This document shows positions 21,652 to 31,556 of a stretch of DNA of 64,000 nucleotides, piece after piece (within the stretch, counting starts at the first letter, position 1; each line of letters begins with the position of its first letter). Below the pieces are notes generated by a model, which was not told where the DNA came from, searched no databases, and saw nothing but the letters and a program-made list of their open reading frames with translations. Source of the stretch: Alphaproteobacteria bacterium (GTDB lineage: Bacteria; Pseudomonadota; Alphaproteobacteria; GCA-2731375); the NCBI GenBank assembly GCA_016776605.1, contig JADHTB010000001.1:62001-126000 (forward strand), written 5' to 3'. The position numbers and the translations under genes were made by a program.

Positions 21652-21989
21652 TCAACAATCCTTCTCATTCATGCATTCAGATCGGGCAAGATCGGAGCAG
21701 CGGCCAGGACCAACGCCCGGAGTGGGCGACCCCGCCCCCAGCGAAATCGGCCTTTGCGTACGCTTGCATACCATATGTAGATGTCAGTGCCAACGCATCA
21801 CAGTCCGAGATTCAGCGATTCCAACACAAAAAGATGCCCTGTCCTTTTTGTTCGCGACGTTTGCCGCGTATTAAAAACGTATGGAACGGTAAACGCTTCA
21901 ATTGAATAAAATATCCAAAATTCACATTATCTTGACGATTGTTGCTTATCCTGAAAATAAATTCGAACAACAATTCGTGGACGAGACTG

Positions 21990-22418
21990 ATGAACCAGGA
22001 AACGGAAGCCGAATTGCCAAGCGATGAGTTAAGGCAAATCGTCGCCGATATCGTATCCGCATACGTGAGTTATAATACTTTGCCGAATTCCGAGCTGCCG
22101 GCGCTTATTCGAACAGTGCACGGCGCTCTTACCGATGTCGATAAATACACCCGTAAAGAAGTTGAACAAAAGCCGCTGACACCAGCGGTGCCCATCCGCC
22201 GATCTGTTCAGAACGACTACATCGTCTGTTTGGAAGATGGCAAAAAGCTGAAGATGCTGAAGCGTTATTTGCGAACCCGTTACAATTTGACTCCGGATGA
22301 ATACCGGCGCAAATGGGGCCTTGCCTCCGATTACCCCATGGTCGCGCCCAGCTATTCCAATTTACGCTCTAACTTCGCCAAGAACATTGGCCTGGGACGC
22401 CAGCGGCGGCAAAGCTGA
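21990..22418 (+). CDS. MucR/Ros family transcriptional regulator with atypical zinc finger
   Basis: VADIVSAYVSYN..., YIVCLEDGKKLKMLKRYLRTRYNLTPDEYRRKWGLASDYPMVAPSYSNLRSNFAKNIGLG; ATG at 21990. Confidence 0.92.
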   Translation: MNQETEAELPSDELRQIVADIVSAYVSYNTLPNSELPALIRTVHGALTDVDKYTRKEVEQKPLTPAVPIRRSVQNDYIVCLEDGKKLKMLKRYLRTRYNLTPDEYRRKWGLASDYPMVAPSYSNLRSNFAKNIGLGRQRRQS

Positions 22419-22440
22419 AGCAAAGCCGGCGTTAAATCAT

Positions 22441-22463
22441 AGCCCGGTGCCACGCGCCGGGCC
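22441..22463. terminator. GC-rich hairpin between convergent mucR-like and ABC-binding-protein genes
   Basis: GCCCGG-tgccacgcg-CCGGGC inverted repeat in the convergent intergenic gap; no strong T run. Confidence 0.5.
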
Positions 22464-22508
22464 TTGGTATTTCGCGCCTTAGTTTTTGGCGCCTTAGTTT
22501 TTGGGGCC
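22464..22508. repeat. 15-bp tandem repeat, 3 units, spanning a stop codon
   Basis: ttggtatttcgcgcc / ttagtttttggcgcc / ttagtttttggggcc. Confidence 0.8.
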
Positions 22509-23642
22509 TTGTTGCGCATTTTCGGGTTGTTTCAGCGGAACCGATTTTTCTACAAATTTGCCATCATGCCATTCGTACCAGACATAAGCAGTCTGCTTAA
22601 CATCGCCTTTTCCATTGAAAGTGATATCGCCCAGAACCGTCTGAAAGGTATTGCTGTACAAAAATTTGCTCATCTTGGCGAGGTCCGTGCTGCCGGCCTT
22701 GGTCGCGGCCTGGGCCCAGACTTGAATGGCCGCATAGGCGTAGAGGGTATTGCCTTCCGGCTCGAAACCAGCCTTGCGCATGGTCTCGACCACTGATTTC
22801 GCATACGCGGACTTACGGGGATCCGGGCTGTAGGTCAGCAAAGTGCCTTCGCCCGCCGCCCCGGTGATCAGCCAATATTTTCTAGTCCCCAAGTCGTCGC
22901 CGGACAGCAATACGGTTGACATGCCCTGTGCGCGCATCTCACGCACGATCAAGCCAGCCTCGGCGTGGTATCCGCCATAATACAAGACGTCGATTCTGTT
23001 CCGCTTCACCTTGGCGACAAATGCGGCATAGTCCTTCTCGCCCGCGTTAACGGTCTCGTACATGTTTTCGTTGATGCCACGCTTGTTCAATTGCACTTTG
23101 GCGGCATCCGCCAGGCTTTTGGAATAGGTCTGCTTGTCATGTGCGATGGCTACTCTTTTGCCGCCGAAATTATCGGCCAGAAAATTGCCGGCGATGGTGC
23201 CCTGCTGGTCATCGCGGCCACAGACCCGAAAGACGTTGTCCAAACCACGCTCGGTCAGCTTGGGGTTGGTGGACGCCGGCGAGATCAGCAGAATACGTTC
23301 CGCACTGTAGACATCGGAAGCGGGAATGGACGAGCCGGAACAGAAATGCCCGACGATGAAGCTGATGCCCTTGATGGCCATGGAATTGGCCACCGCCACG
23401 GCCTGTTTTGGATCGCAGACATCGTCGCCGATCACGATTTTAACTCGTTGACCCAACACACCGCCCGCGGCGTTCAGGTCGGCGACCGCCTGTTCGGCGC
23501 CGCGTTTCATCCGTTCGCCGAAAATGGCGAAAGGACCCGTCATCGGTCCAGCCGCGCCGATGGTGATTTCGGCCTGGGCCGCGCCAGCCATAAATCCCAA
23601 GGCCACAAGCAGGCCACCAAGAGTGATAATTAGTTTTTTCAT
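22494..23642 (-). CDS. Branched-chain amino acid-type ABC transporter substrate-binding protein
   Basis: Signal peptide MKKLIITLGGLLVALGFMAGAAQA, ITIGAAGPMTGPFAIFGERMKRGAEQAVADLNAAGGVLGQRV. Confidence 0.93.
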   Translation of the reverse strand: MKKLIITLGGLLVALGFMAGAAQAEITIGAAGPMTGPFAIFGERMKRGAEQAVADLNAAGGVLGQRVKIVIGDDVCDPKQAVAVANSMAIKGISFIVGHFCSGSSIPASDVYSAERILLISPASTNPKLTERGLDNVFRVCGRDDQQGTIAGNFLADNFGGKRVAIAHDKQTYSKSLADAAKVQLNKRGINENMYETVNAGEKDYAAFVAKVKRNRIDVLYYGGYHAEAGLIVREMRAQGMSTVLLSGDDLGTRKYWLITGAAGEGTLLTYSPDPRKSAYAKSVVETMRKAGFEPEGNTLYAYAAIQVWAQAATKAGSTDLAKMSKFLYSNTFQTVLGDITFNGKGDVKQTAYVWYEWHDGKFVEKSVPLKQPENAQQGPKN

Positions 23643-23809
23643 TCGCAATGAAACCCCCAGGCAAAAAGCCCCTTTTCCGCCCGCAGAAGTAAAGTTTGAT
23701 GCTTCACCCCTGAAACCATCCCCAAATCGCATTATTACTTGAAACCAACCAGGCTTGGCGTCAAACCCCCCGTCCGCGAAGGCCGCGCGGCACGAGACTG
23801 CGCCTTGCT

Positions 23810-24040
23810 CTATACCTTAATGCCACGACCGGTGTCCGGCTGCTCGGTCCGCTTGCGCAACATGTATTCCAGCTTCCGCACGGCGAGCCGTGACAACTCC
23901 GCTTCCGAAACACTGGTCGGACCAACGATGGAAACCTCGACCAAGGTTACGGGGTCAATGGCGGAAACCTTGACCGACGAGCCAATAGCGCGAAACTCCA
24001 CCAGATAACTTCGCCGTTTTTCCATGCCGCGCGAAGCCAT
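23810..24040 (-). CDS. Small conserved hypothetical protein downstream of hemA
   Basis: YLVEFRAIGSSVKVSAIDPVTLVEVSIVGPTSVSEAELSRLAVRKLEYMLRKR; compact ORF following hemA; start chosen at an internal ATG. Confidence 0.7.
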   Translation of the reverse strand: MASRGMEKRRSYLVEFRAIGSSVKVSAIDPVTLVEVSIVGPTSVSEAELSRLAVRKLEYMLRKRTEQPDTGRGIKV

Positions 24041-24072
24041 TGTCGTGAACGGGATGCCAGACGGGTTCCGCT

Positions 24073-25284
24073 TTAAGCGGCCCGCCGCAGCTCCAACCGC
24101 GCCCAAACTACTTTCAACGCCGCGACCAGATCAGTCATCATGGCTTCGTCATGAAACGGTGTCGGGGTAAAGCGCAACCGTTCCAGGCCACGGGGCACCG
24201 TGGGGTAATTGATGGGCTGTACATAAATACCGAACTCATCCAACAGTTCGTCGGAGACCTGTTTGCACAGGGCGGCATCACCCACCAACAGAGGTACGAT
24301 ATGACTGACCGAGGACATCAAAGGTAGATCCGCTTCGCAAAACAGCCTCTTCAGCGCCGCGGCCCGTTCTTGATGCGTATGCCGTTCCTTGTCGGACACC
24401 TTCAGGTGCCGCACGCTCGCCAGGGCGCCGGCGGCGATCACCGGTGCGATGGAGGTGGTGAAGATGAAGGAGGAGGCATAACTGCGGATCACATCGACCA
24501 GATCGGCGGAGGCTGTGATATAGCCTCCCATCACGCCGAACGCCTTGGCCAGGGTACCTTCGATGATATCCACTTGATCCATGACGTCATCACGCGCCGC
24601 AACGCCGGCGCCACGCGGGCCATACATGCCCACTGCGTGGACTTCATCAAGATAGGTCAGAGCGCCAAATTTTTTAGCAATCTCGCAAATTTCGCCAATG
24701 GGCGCGATGTCGCCATCCATCGAATAAACCGATTCGAAAGCCACGATCTTTGGCGCCTTGGGGTCGGCCTGGGCCAGCAATTCGGCCAGATGATCCGGAT
24801 CATTGTGGCGCCAAATCTGCTTCGCGCCGCCGCCGTGGCGTATACCATCAATCATGGAGGCATGGTTCAGGGCATCGGAAAAAATTATCAGACCGGGCAG
24901 CGCCTTGACCAGGGTAGATAAAGTAGCCTCGTTGGATATGTAGCCGGACGTGAATAACAAGGCGGCTTCCTTGCCGTGCAGATCCGCCAATTCCTCTTCC
25001 AACAGAACATGATAATGATTGGTGCCGGAAATATTGCGCGTGCCGCCAGAGCCCGCGCCCACTTTATCCAAGGCCTCGTGCATGGCAGTCAGAACTTTTT
25101 CGTTCTGCCCCATGCCCAGATAATCATTCGAGCACCAGACAGTGACGTCCTGTTGCTCGCCATTATGGTGCCGGGTCGCCTTGGGAAATTTACCTGCCTG
25201 TCGTTCCAACTCGGCAAAAACACGATAGCGCCCTTCGTTGCGAAGGTCCGTCAGTCGGTCGGCAAATAGTTTATCGTAATCCAT
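24073..25284 (-). CDS. hemA: 5-aminolevulinate synthase
   Basis: [11 protein letters not shown]..., [59 protein letters not shown]. Confidence 0.95.
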   Translation of the reverse strand: MDYDKLFADRLTDLRNEGRYRVFAELERQAGKFPKATRHHNGEQQDVTVWCSNDYLGMGQNEKVLTAMHEALDKVGAGSGGTRNISGTNHYHVLLEEELADLHGKEAALLFTSGYISNEATLSTLVKALPGLIIFSDALNHASMIDGIRHGGGAKQIWRHNDPDHLAELLAQADPKAPKIVAFESVYSMDGDIAPIGEICEIAKKFGALTYLDEVHAVGMYGPRGAGVAARDDVMDQVDIIEGTLAKAFGVMGGYITASADLVDVIRSYASSFIFTTSIAPVIAAGALASVRHLKVSDKERHTHQERAAALKRLFCEADLPLMSSVSHIVPLLVGDAALCKQVSDELLDEFGIYVQPINYPTVPRGLERLRFTPTPFHDEAMMTDLVAALKVVWARLELRRAA

Positions 25285-25559
25285 AGCTAATTCCCCTTTC
25301 CGCCCGAACCATATCGCTCCCGGTTGGCGGCGAACTTGATCAGTATCAATCAGACGCATTACGGAATTATTAACTACGGTAGTTTGCCGTCTATGGCGTC
25401 GTTTTCAAGATTATTTATCGTCAACGGACGAAATGTCGCAGAAGTATAATTTGTATCCGAGGGGCGCCGTGGCGGTTGTCGCGGCGGCGTTCCTTAGCTA
25501 ATAAGATCGCTGACAACAGGCAGCGCCACGTCAACGGCGCACATGGGAGTTTAGGCACA

Positions 25560-26771
25560 ATGAGCATGGATCGGGCAAAGAGCCAATCGGATTATCTCGC
25601 AACCGGGTCTTTTGCCTGGGAGGATCCCTTCCTGTTGGATGACCAGTTGAACGAGGATGAAAAACTGGTCCGCGACAGCACCCGTGATTATTGCCAGGAC
25701 AAGCTGATGCCCCGGATCATCGAGGCCACCCGGCAGGAACATTTTCATCGCGAAATCATGACCGAGATGGGCGAGTTGGGTTTATTGGGCGCGACCATCG
25801 AAGGCTATGGCTGCGCCGGCGTCAGCTATGTCTGCTATGGCCTGATCGCGCGGGAAATCGAAAAGGTGGATAGCGGCTACCGCTCGGCCGCCTCCGTGCA
25901 ATCCAGCCTGGTAATGCACCCCATCAACGCCTATGGCAGCGAAGAACAGCGGCAGAGGTTCCTGCCCAAGCTGGCCACCGGCGAGCATGTGGGCTGCTTT
26001 GGCCTGACCGAGCCGGACCACGGCTCTGATCCAGGCTCCATGGTGACCAAGGCCAGGAAAGTCGACGGCGGCTGGATTCTGAATGGCGCCAAGATGTGGA
26101 TTACCAATTCGCCCATCGCGGACGTAGCCGTAATCTGGGCCAAGGATGACCAGGGCGATATCCGCGGTTTCGTGGTGGAGCGCGGCTTCAAAGGCTTCTC
26201 GACCCCGAAGATCGAGGGCAAGATGAGCCTGAAGGCGTCCATTACCGGGGGCATCGTTCTGGAAGACGTCTTCGTGCCGGACGAAAACTATTTGCCCGAA
26301 GCCAAGGGCCTGTCCGGCCCGTTCGGCTGCCTGAACCGGGCCCGCTATGGCATCGCGTGGGGCGTCATGGGCGCGGCGGAATTCTGTTGGCAGGCAGCCC
26401 TGACCTACACCATGGACCGCAAGCAGTTCCGTAAACCCCTGGCGGGCACCCAGTTGGTGCAAAAAAAGCTGGCGGATATGCAGACCGAGATTGCCTTGGG
26501 CCTGCAATCCTGCCTGCGCGTCGGCCGCCTGATCGACGAACACCGGGCGGCGCCTGAAATGATTTCGATCATCAAGCGCAACTGTTGCGGCAAGGCGTTG
26601 GATATCGCCCGCACCGCCCGCGACATGCACGGCGCCAACGGCATCTCGGACGAATATCACGTCATGCGCCATATGGTGAATTTGGAAACCGTGAATACCT
26701 ATGAAGGCACCCACGACATCCATGCCCTGATCCTGGGCCGCGCCATGACCGGCCTGCAGGCCTTCGCGTAG
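25560..26771 (+). CDS. Acyl-CoA dehydrogenase (glutaryl-CoA dehydrogenase-like)
   Basis: [87 protein letters not shown]. Confidence 0.92.
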   Translation: MSMDRAKSQSDYLATGSFAWEDPFLLDDQLNEDEKLVRDSTRDYCQDKLMPRIIEATRQEHFHREIMTEMGELGLLGATIEGYGCAGVSYVCYGLIAREIEKVDSGYRSAASVQSSLVMHPINAYGSEEQRQRFLPKLATGEHVGCFGLTEPDHGSDPGSMVTKARKVDGGWILNGAKMWITNSPIADVAVIWAKDDQGDIRGFVVERGFKGFSTPKIEGKMSLKASITGGIVLEDVFVPDENYLPEAKGLSGPFGCLNRARYGIAWGVMGAAEFCWQAALTYTMDRKQFRKPLAGTQLVQKKLADMQTEIALGLQSCLRVGRLIDEHRAAPEMISIIKRNCCGKALDIARTARDMHGANGISDEYHVMRHMVNLETVNTYEGTHDIHALILGRAMTGLQAFA

Positions 26772-26790
26772 GGGTTCTTGCGGCGCGACC

Positions 26791-27123
26791 TTAAATTTCG
26801 CGGGATGGACGCGGCATGTTAGCTTCAGACCAGGCGTGCAATGGCAACAGCAGTCCGGCCAGGTTCAGGCCCGCCTCGGTAAGCTGATAACCGTCACTTG
26901 TGAGCTCCACAAGGCCGGCTCGCTTGAGTTCGCCCAACCGCGTATTCAGCACACTTGGGTTGGTTTCCGCCGCGGCCTGAAGGGCGCGAAATTTCAGGCT
27001 GGTCTCCCGCAACTCCCATAAAATCCGCAAACACATGCGGCGCCCTAATAGATCCAGCAACGCCATGACCGGCCTGCCGGTTTCCGAACCGCGAACCGGC
27101 GTGCCGGGAGTGGGAAAATTCAT
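26791..27123 (-). CDS. HxlR-like winged-helix transcriptional regulator
   Basis: LLDLLGRRMCLRILWELRETSLKFRALQAAAETNPSVLNTRLGELKRAGLVELTSDGYQLTEAG. Confidence 0.82.
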   Translation of the reverse strand: MNFPTPGTPVRGSETGRPVMALLDLLGRRMCLRILWELRETSLKFRALQAAAETNPSVLNTRLGELKRAGLVELTSDGYQLTEAGLNLAGLLLPLHAWSEANMPRPSREI

Positions 27124-27158
27124 GCTATTGATTCCGTAGCAAAAGAATTCTATTAATC

Positions 27159-27175
27159 GCTATGTTATTCATAGC
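27159..27175. promoter_or_regulatory. Candidate operator between divergent regulator and carboxymuconolactone-decarboxylase-like gene
   Basis: GCTATG-ttatt-CATAGC perfect inverted repeat in the 66-bp divergent intergenic region. Confidence 0.45.
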
Positions 27176-27189
27176 ATCGGAAACTTAAC

Positions 27190-27744
27190 ATGACCGCACG
27201 CATAAAACCAATGGCACCACCGTTCACCAGTTCCGTACAAGCCGTATTCGACAAACTAATGCCCGATGGCGTCCCACCGTTAAGCCTTTTCACAATGCTT
27301 GCCAGAGACCCCAGGCTATTCGGCAAATTCATGGCTGGCGGCCTGCTGGACAAGGGACACCTAACCCTTAGGCAAAGAGAAATCGTAATCGACCGGGTCA
27401 CCGCGCAATGCGGCTCGGAATATGAATGGGGTGTTCACATCGCATTCTTTGCGGTCAAGGTTGGCTTCACGGAAGCGGAAATCGCCTCTCTGGTCCATGG
27501 CACCGCGGACGATCCGTGCTGGAGCGAGAGCGACGAACGTCTGCTTATTCAATTGTGCGACGCCCTACATTCAGATTGCCAAATCAGCGATGCGCTTTGG
27601 AATAAGCTCGCAAAATTATTTTCCGAGGACGCAATGCTTGAATTGATGTTGTTGTGTGGTTTTTACCGAACAGTTTCATATCTCACCAATGGAGCGCGAT
27701 TACCCCTGGAATCCTTTGCTGCCCGTTTTCCCGCCATGGCGTAG
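27190..27744 (+). CDS. Carboxymuconolactone decarboxylase (AhpD-like) family protein
   Basis: LTLRQREIVIDRVTAQCGSEYEWGVHIAFFAVKVGFTEAEI; CMD fold motif. Confidence 0.85.
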   Translation: MTARIKPMAPPFTSSVQAVFDKLMPDGVPPLSLFTMLARDPRLFGKFMAGGLLDKGHLTLRQREIVIDRVTAQCGSEYEWGVHIAFFAVKVGFTEAEIASLVHGTADDPCWSESDERLLIQLCDALHSDCQISDALWNKLAKLFSEDAMLELMLLCGFYRTVSYLTNGARLPLESFAARFPAMA

Positions 27745-27846
27745 CGTGCCTTATCAACGGTAACCCCATCAACTGTAACCCTTGGCGGGGGATGGACGGG
27801 GCTGCTATCCTGGCCGTTCTGAACAATTCACCTGGGGAGACATGGG

Positions 27847-28716
27847 ATGACTGACGTGGCGGAAATTGATCGGCGCGGCTATTCGGTCGCGGACTTCGAG
27901 GCGCAGTACAACCCGCGCCAGGCGGTCCCCGATCACCAGGGCAAGATTGATGCCCGGGTTGTGGCCTCGGCCGAGGCACGTTGCCGGATCGAAGGGATCT
28001 ATGATCTGCGCTATGGCCCCGGCCCGCTGGAAGTGTTGGATATTTTCCCGGCCGAAGCGGAGGCAGCCCCGGTACAGCTTTACATTCATGGCGGCTATTG
28101 GCGGGCCCAGGACAAGTCGGACGTCAGCTTCTTCGCCGAACCTTTCACCGCCGCCGGCGCCACGGTGGTGGTGCTTAATTATGATCTGTGCCCCAACGTC
28201 ACCCTGCCCGAAATTATGGCTGAGATCGTCCGCGCCATCACCTGGACCCATGGCAAAATCGCCGAATGGGGTGGTGATCCCAACCGCATCTTTATCTCCG
28301 GCAACTCCGCTGGAGCGCACCTGGGCGCCATGATGCTGGCCCACGACTGGCAGGCCGAAGGGCTGCCGACGGATGTCATCAAGGGCGCCGCGTTGCTGAC
28401 TGGCGTCTACGACCCCGAACCGGTGCTGGGCATCAGTGTCAACGAGGTCATCGGGCTGACCCCGGACATGCTGACGACGGTATCGCCCATGCGGAACCTG
28501 CCGCGCCGGAACTTACCCTTGCTGCTGCCGGTTGGCGGTGGCGAGACCCCGGAATGGATCAAACAAACCCGCGCCTACGCGGACCTGTGTCAGGCCAACG
28601 GGATCGGCGCGGAATACCTGGAAGTCCCCGGCGCCGATCACTTTGACATGACCGCCGCCATGGGCGATCCCGATGGGCCGGTGCTGCCGGCGATCCTGGC
28701 GCAAATGGGACTATAA
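27847..28716 (+). CDS. Alpha/beta hydrolase, kynurenine formamidase-like
   Basis: YIHGGYWRAQDKSDVSFFAEPF, ISGNSAGAHLGAMML, catalytic-His region GADHFDMT. Confidence 0.88.
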   Translation: MTDVAEIDRRGYSVADFEAQYNPRQAVPDHQGKIDARVVASAEARCRIEGIYDLRYGPGPLEVLDIFPAEAEAAPVQLYIHGGYWRAQDKSDVSFFAEPFTAAGATVVVLNYDLCPNVTLPEIMAEIVRAITWTHGKIAEWGGDPNRIFISGNSAGAHLGAMMLAHDWQAEGLPTDVIKGAALLTGVYDPEPVLGISVNEVIGLTPDMLTTVSPMRNLPRRNLPLLLPVGGGETPEWIKQTRAYADLCQANGIGAEYLEVPGADHFDMTAAMGDPDGPVLPAILAQMGL

Positions 28717-29058
28717 CCGCCGCGCGCTGACGAACAGATAGTCGCCCAGGTCGGTTTGGTCGGATTGGTACATTTGCCGCACCTGGGCAAAGCGCCCGGC
28801 GGTGATATCCGCCTCCAGCCGCGCCAGCCCTTGCCGGGTTTCAACCGAGTCGCCATGCTTGGCAAAGGTGGAGATGGCGGCACGGGCCCGCTTGTCCAGG
28901 TAAAAGCCAGGATCATGTTTGCCGCTGCCACAAGCCAGATCCAGATAGGGGCCAGCCCTGGGCGCGCGCAATCCCCGGGCGAGTGTTTCGGCGATACCCG
29001 GATCAGCGCGGCGCTGACGATCATAGCCGGCGCCAATTTTATTGTAGACCGCGGTCAT
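28711..29058 (-). pseudogene. Internally deleted SAM-dependent methyltransferase
   Basis: MTAVYNKIGAGYDRQRRADPGIAETLARGL...YLDLACGSGKHDPGFYLDKRARAAISTFAKHG...GDYLFVSARRL: motif I runs directly into what is normally the C-terminal region. Confidence 0.65.
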
Positions 29059-29116
29059 GCATCGGATATGCCACGATCGATCGGAAATAGATATATCCGT
29101 GGGAAAGCTATAGCGC

Positions 29117-30061
29117 CTATAGCTTCGTTGGATCTTCCGTGGGGCTGATGCCATGGATACGGTGCAAGGTGATGCCGCCTGCATCCAGCGCGTCGAATGT
29201 GCGGGCCCAGTATTCCACCTCCCACATTACCCATTCCTGCAATTCGCGTGGCAATGCATCTTTTTGAATCGTTTCGCCAAAGCGGCGGATATCATTCAAA
29301 AGCATGGCCTTGTACGACTTGGTTTCGTCCTTGGCGACGCGAACATCAAAACCCACCTTTTTCATGCCGTCGCAAATTTCTTCCAGCTCAAACAGTTGCG
29401 GGGCGGCCGGATGTAGCATATTCCATTCCCCACGTTCATCCTTGCCTTCGCTTGGAACCGTAAGAAATTCGGTAATCACCAAATGACTGCTGGGCTTTAG
29501 CAGGCCGCACAGAGACTTGAACAACTGGTCTCGGTCTTCGAATAGATGCAGCGTCTCCCGCGCGATGATGGCGTCGCGCTTGTGCGCCTTGACATCAGCG
29601 TGGTTCAAAGCCAGCTTTCGGATCACTACTTTTTTGGCAAGGCCCTCCATCGTCGAAAGCCGTGCGGCCTCTTCCACCAACGCGTCATTCTGTTCGATGC
29701 CATCGACCCAGGCACCGGTCTCCTTGGCGATGACCCGCGCCGCCGTACCCAGACGCGCACCGATATCCAGAACCGTCATCTTTTCGTTCAGACCAACCGG
29801 ACTGATCAGTGCCCGGGTCCGTTCACGGCCCGAGGGACTATCAACGCCGTCGCCATAGAGGCATTGAATGGCGGCGATCCGCTGTGGAGTCCATTCCGCG
29901 ACACCGCTGGGAGATGGGAAGTCCTGAACCGTTTCTTTTCCATTGGGCCGGTCTTCGGCCGACCTATCCGCCTGCCCAGGCGCGATCTCTTCGCCATTCC
30001 ACCAGGCCTTCAGGCGGCCGCCAATTTTTCCGGATATTGGGTTGCTTAGAGCTTGTAGCAT
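29117..30061 (-). CDS. Class I SAM-dependent methyltransferase
   Basis: MTVLDIGARLGTAARVIAKETGAWVDGIEQNDALVEEA (motif I/II), LLKPSSHLVITEF. Confidence 0.82.
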   Translation of the reverse strand: MLQALSNPISGKIGGRLKAWWNGEEIAPGQADRSAEDRPNGKETVQDFPSPSGVAEWTPQRIAAIQCLYGDGVDSPSGRERTRALISPVGLNEKMTVLDIGARLGTAARVIAKETGAWVDGIEQNDALVEEAARLSTMEGLAKKVVIRKLALNHADVKAHKRDAIIARETLHLFEDRDQLFKSLCGLLKPSSHLVITEFLTVPSEGKDERGEWNMLHPAAPQLFELEEICDGMKKVGFDVRVAKDETKSYKAMLLNDIRRFGETIQKDALPRELQEWVMWEVEYWARTFDALDAGGITLHRIHGISPTEDPTKL

Positions 30062-30071
30062 GGCGTCACCA

Positions 30072-30512
30072 TCAACTCCGAGAACGGCGGGACGCCGCCA
30101 TCATGGCTGTGGCGGTGGTGCCCCGGCTCCAACCGGCGATCATGACGCCGATATTCGGATTGACAAATTGAACACCGGCGCTGCCATCGGATGATCGTTT
30201 GACCAGCGCCTGCACGCGGCCAGGCATGTTTGGCAGTTCCAGTTCTAATTCGGCGCCAACGCGCATGCCGCAATCGGGCACCAGCATGGCGCCGGATATG
30301 GATACATCGCGCATCCGCGCCTCAAAGGTCTGACTTTCGAAAAACACAGTAACCCTGGCGTCCACTTCCGCACGCGAAAAATCCCGCTGCCAATCCAAGG
30401 CGTTTTCCCTTGGCGCGGCAGTAAGATTTTTCAGGCCAAGTAATAACCGCCGTAGTGGCGCAACCATCATCTCCGTCCCAACATCGAGCGAGTCCAAATC
30501 GGTCTTGATCAA
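30072..30512 (-). CDS. PilZ domain protein
   Basis: ARMRDVSISGAMLVPDCGMRVGAELELELPNMPGRVQALVKRSSDGSAGVQFV; [D/N]xSxxG motif present. Confidence 0.75.
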   Translation of the reverse strand: MIKTDLDSLDVGTEMMVAPLRRLLLGLKNLTAAPRENALDWQRDFSRAEVDARVTVFFESQTFEARMRDVSISGAMLVPDCGMRVGAELELELPNMPGRVQALVKRSSDGSAGVQFVNPNIGVMIAGWSRGTTATAMMAASRRSRS

Positions 30513-30579
30513 GATGGTAGGGATGCTAGGGTTTTTAGCTTAGTAAATGGTTAAAAAATGGGTTCAATAGTGCGTAAAT

Positions 30580-31392
30580 CTAACAGCCCTTGAAATTCGC
30601 CTTGCGCCGTTCCAGAAGGGCGCGCACGCCTTCCGCGTAATCTTCGCTATCGATCAGCATTCCTTGAACGTAGACACTATGTTCCCATTCGGCCGCCAGG
30701 GTTGATTCCAGGCCCCGGCGGATACCCTCTTTCATCGCCCGCAATGCCAGTGGCGGACCGTCGGCCAGGCGCCCGGCCAGCTTTGTTGCCGTTGCATCCA
30801 ATTCTTCCGGCGCGACCGTCTCGTTGACCAGGCCCATGGCCGCGGCCTCCTCGCCATTGACCCGCCGGCCCAGCAGCAAAATTTCATTGGCGCGGGTCAG
30901 ACCCACCAAACGTGGCAACAGGTACATTCCGCCCAGGGGCGAGATCAGGCCAAGATGGATCCAGGATTGATGGAACAAGGCTTTGGACGAGGCAATACGA
31001 AAATCGCAGGCCAAGGCAATCTCAAATCCCGCGCCAGCAGCTGGGCCATTGACCACCGCCACGGTGGGCTTGGAAAATAGTTTTAGGTTTCGCACCCCTT
31101 TGCCAAAAAAGGCATACACAGTGTCTTTTATTTCGAAGGGCCGGTAATCAATCAATTTTTCCAGAAAGCCCGCATCGCCACCGGCCGAAAAGCCGCGCCC
31201 GGCCCCGGTAATCAAAAGCACACGGACCCCAATATCCGCCTCTAACAATTCAAGGGCGGCAATGATTTCGCCCATCATTTCCGGGGTCAGGGCATTCAAG
31301 ACATCGGGCCGGTTCAAGACCAGGCGCCCAATGCCATCGCTGACCGAAACCTGGATAAATTCATAGGTCGGATAAGGAACTGAATCAGGCAT
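30580..31392 (-). CDS. Enoyl-CoA hydratase/isomerase family protein
   Basis: RLVLNRPDVLNALTPEMMGEIIAAL, ITGAGRGFSAGGDAGF, GPAAGAGFEIALACDFRIAS. Confidence 0.93.
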   Translation of the reverse strand: MPDSVPYPTYEFIQVSVSDGIGRLVLNRPDVLNALTPEMMGEIIAALELLEADIGVRVLLITGAGRGFSAGGDAGFLEKLIDYRPFEIKDTVYAFFGKGVRNLKLFSKPTVAVVNGPAAGAGFEIALACDFRIASSKALFHQSWIHLGLISPLGGMYLLPRLVGLTRANEILLLGRRVNGEEAAAMGLVNETVAPEELDATATKLAGRLADGPPLALRAMKEGIRRGLESTLAAEWEHSVYVQGMLIDSEDYAEGVRALLERRKANFKGC

Positions 31393-31556
31393 TTTTTTGC
31401 ACTCCACCGTGCTGCGAAACACGCCGTTCGCCAAAACCCGGCCACGGCGCCCAAACCATACGAGATCGTCGACTCGTCGAGTCCGAACCATAGTCGCAGT
31501 GAAGCAGGTTTAACGGAAGCCGGAAAATATTGTCTGGTTTTCCGGTTATATGAAGG

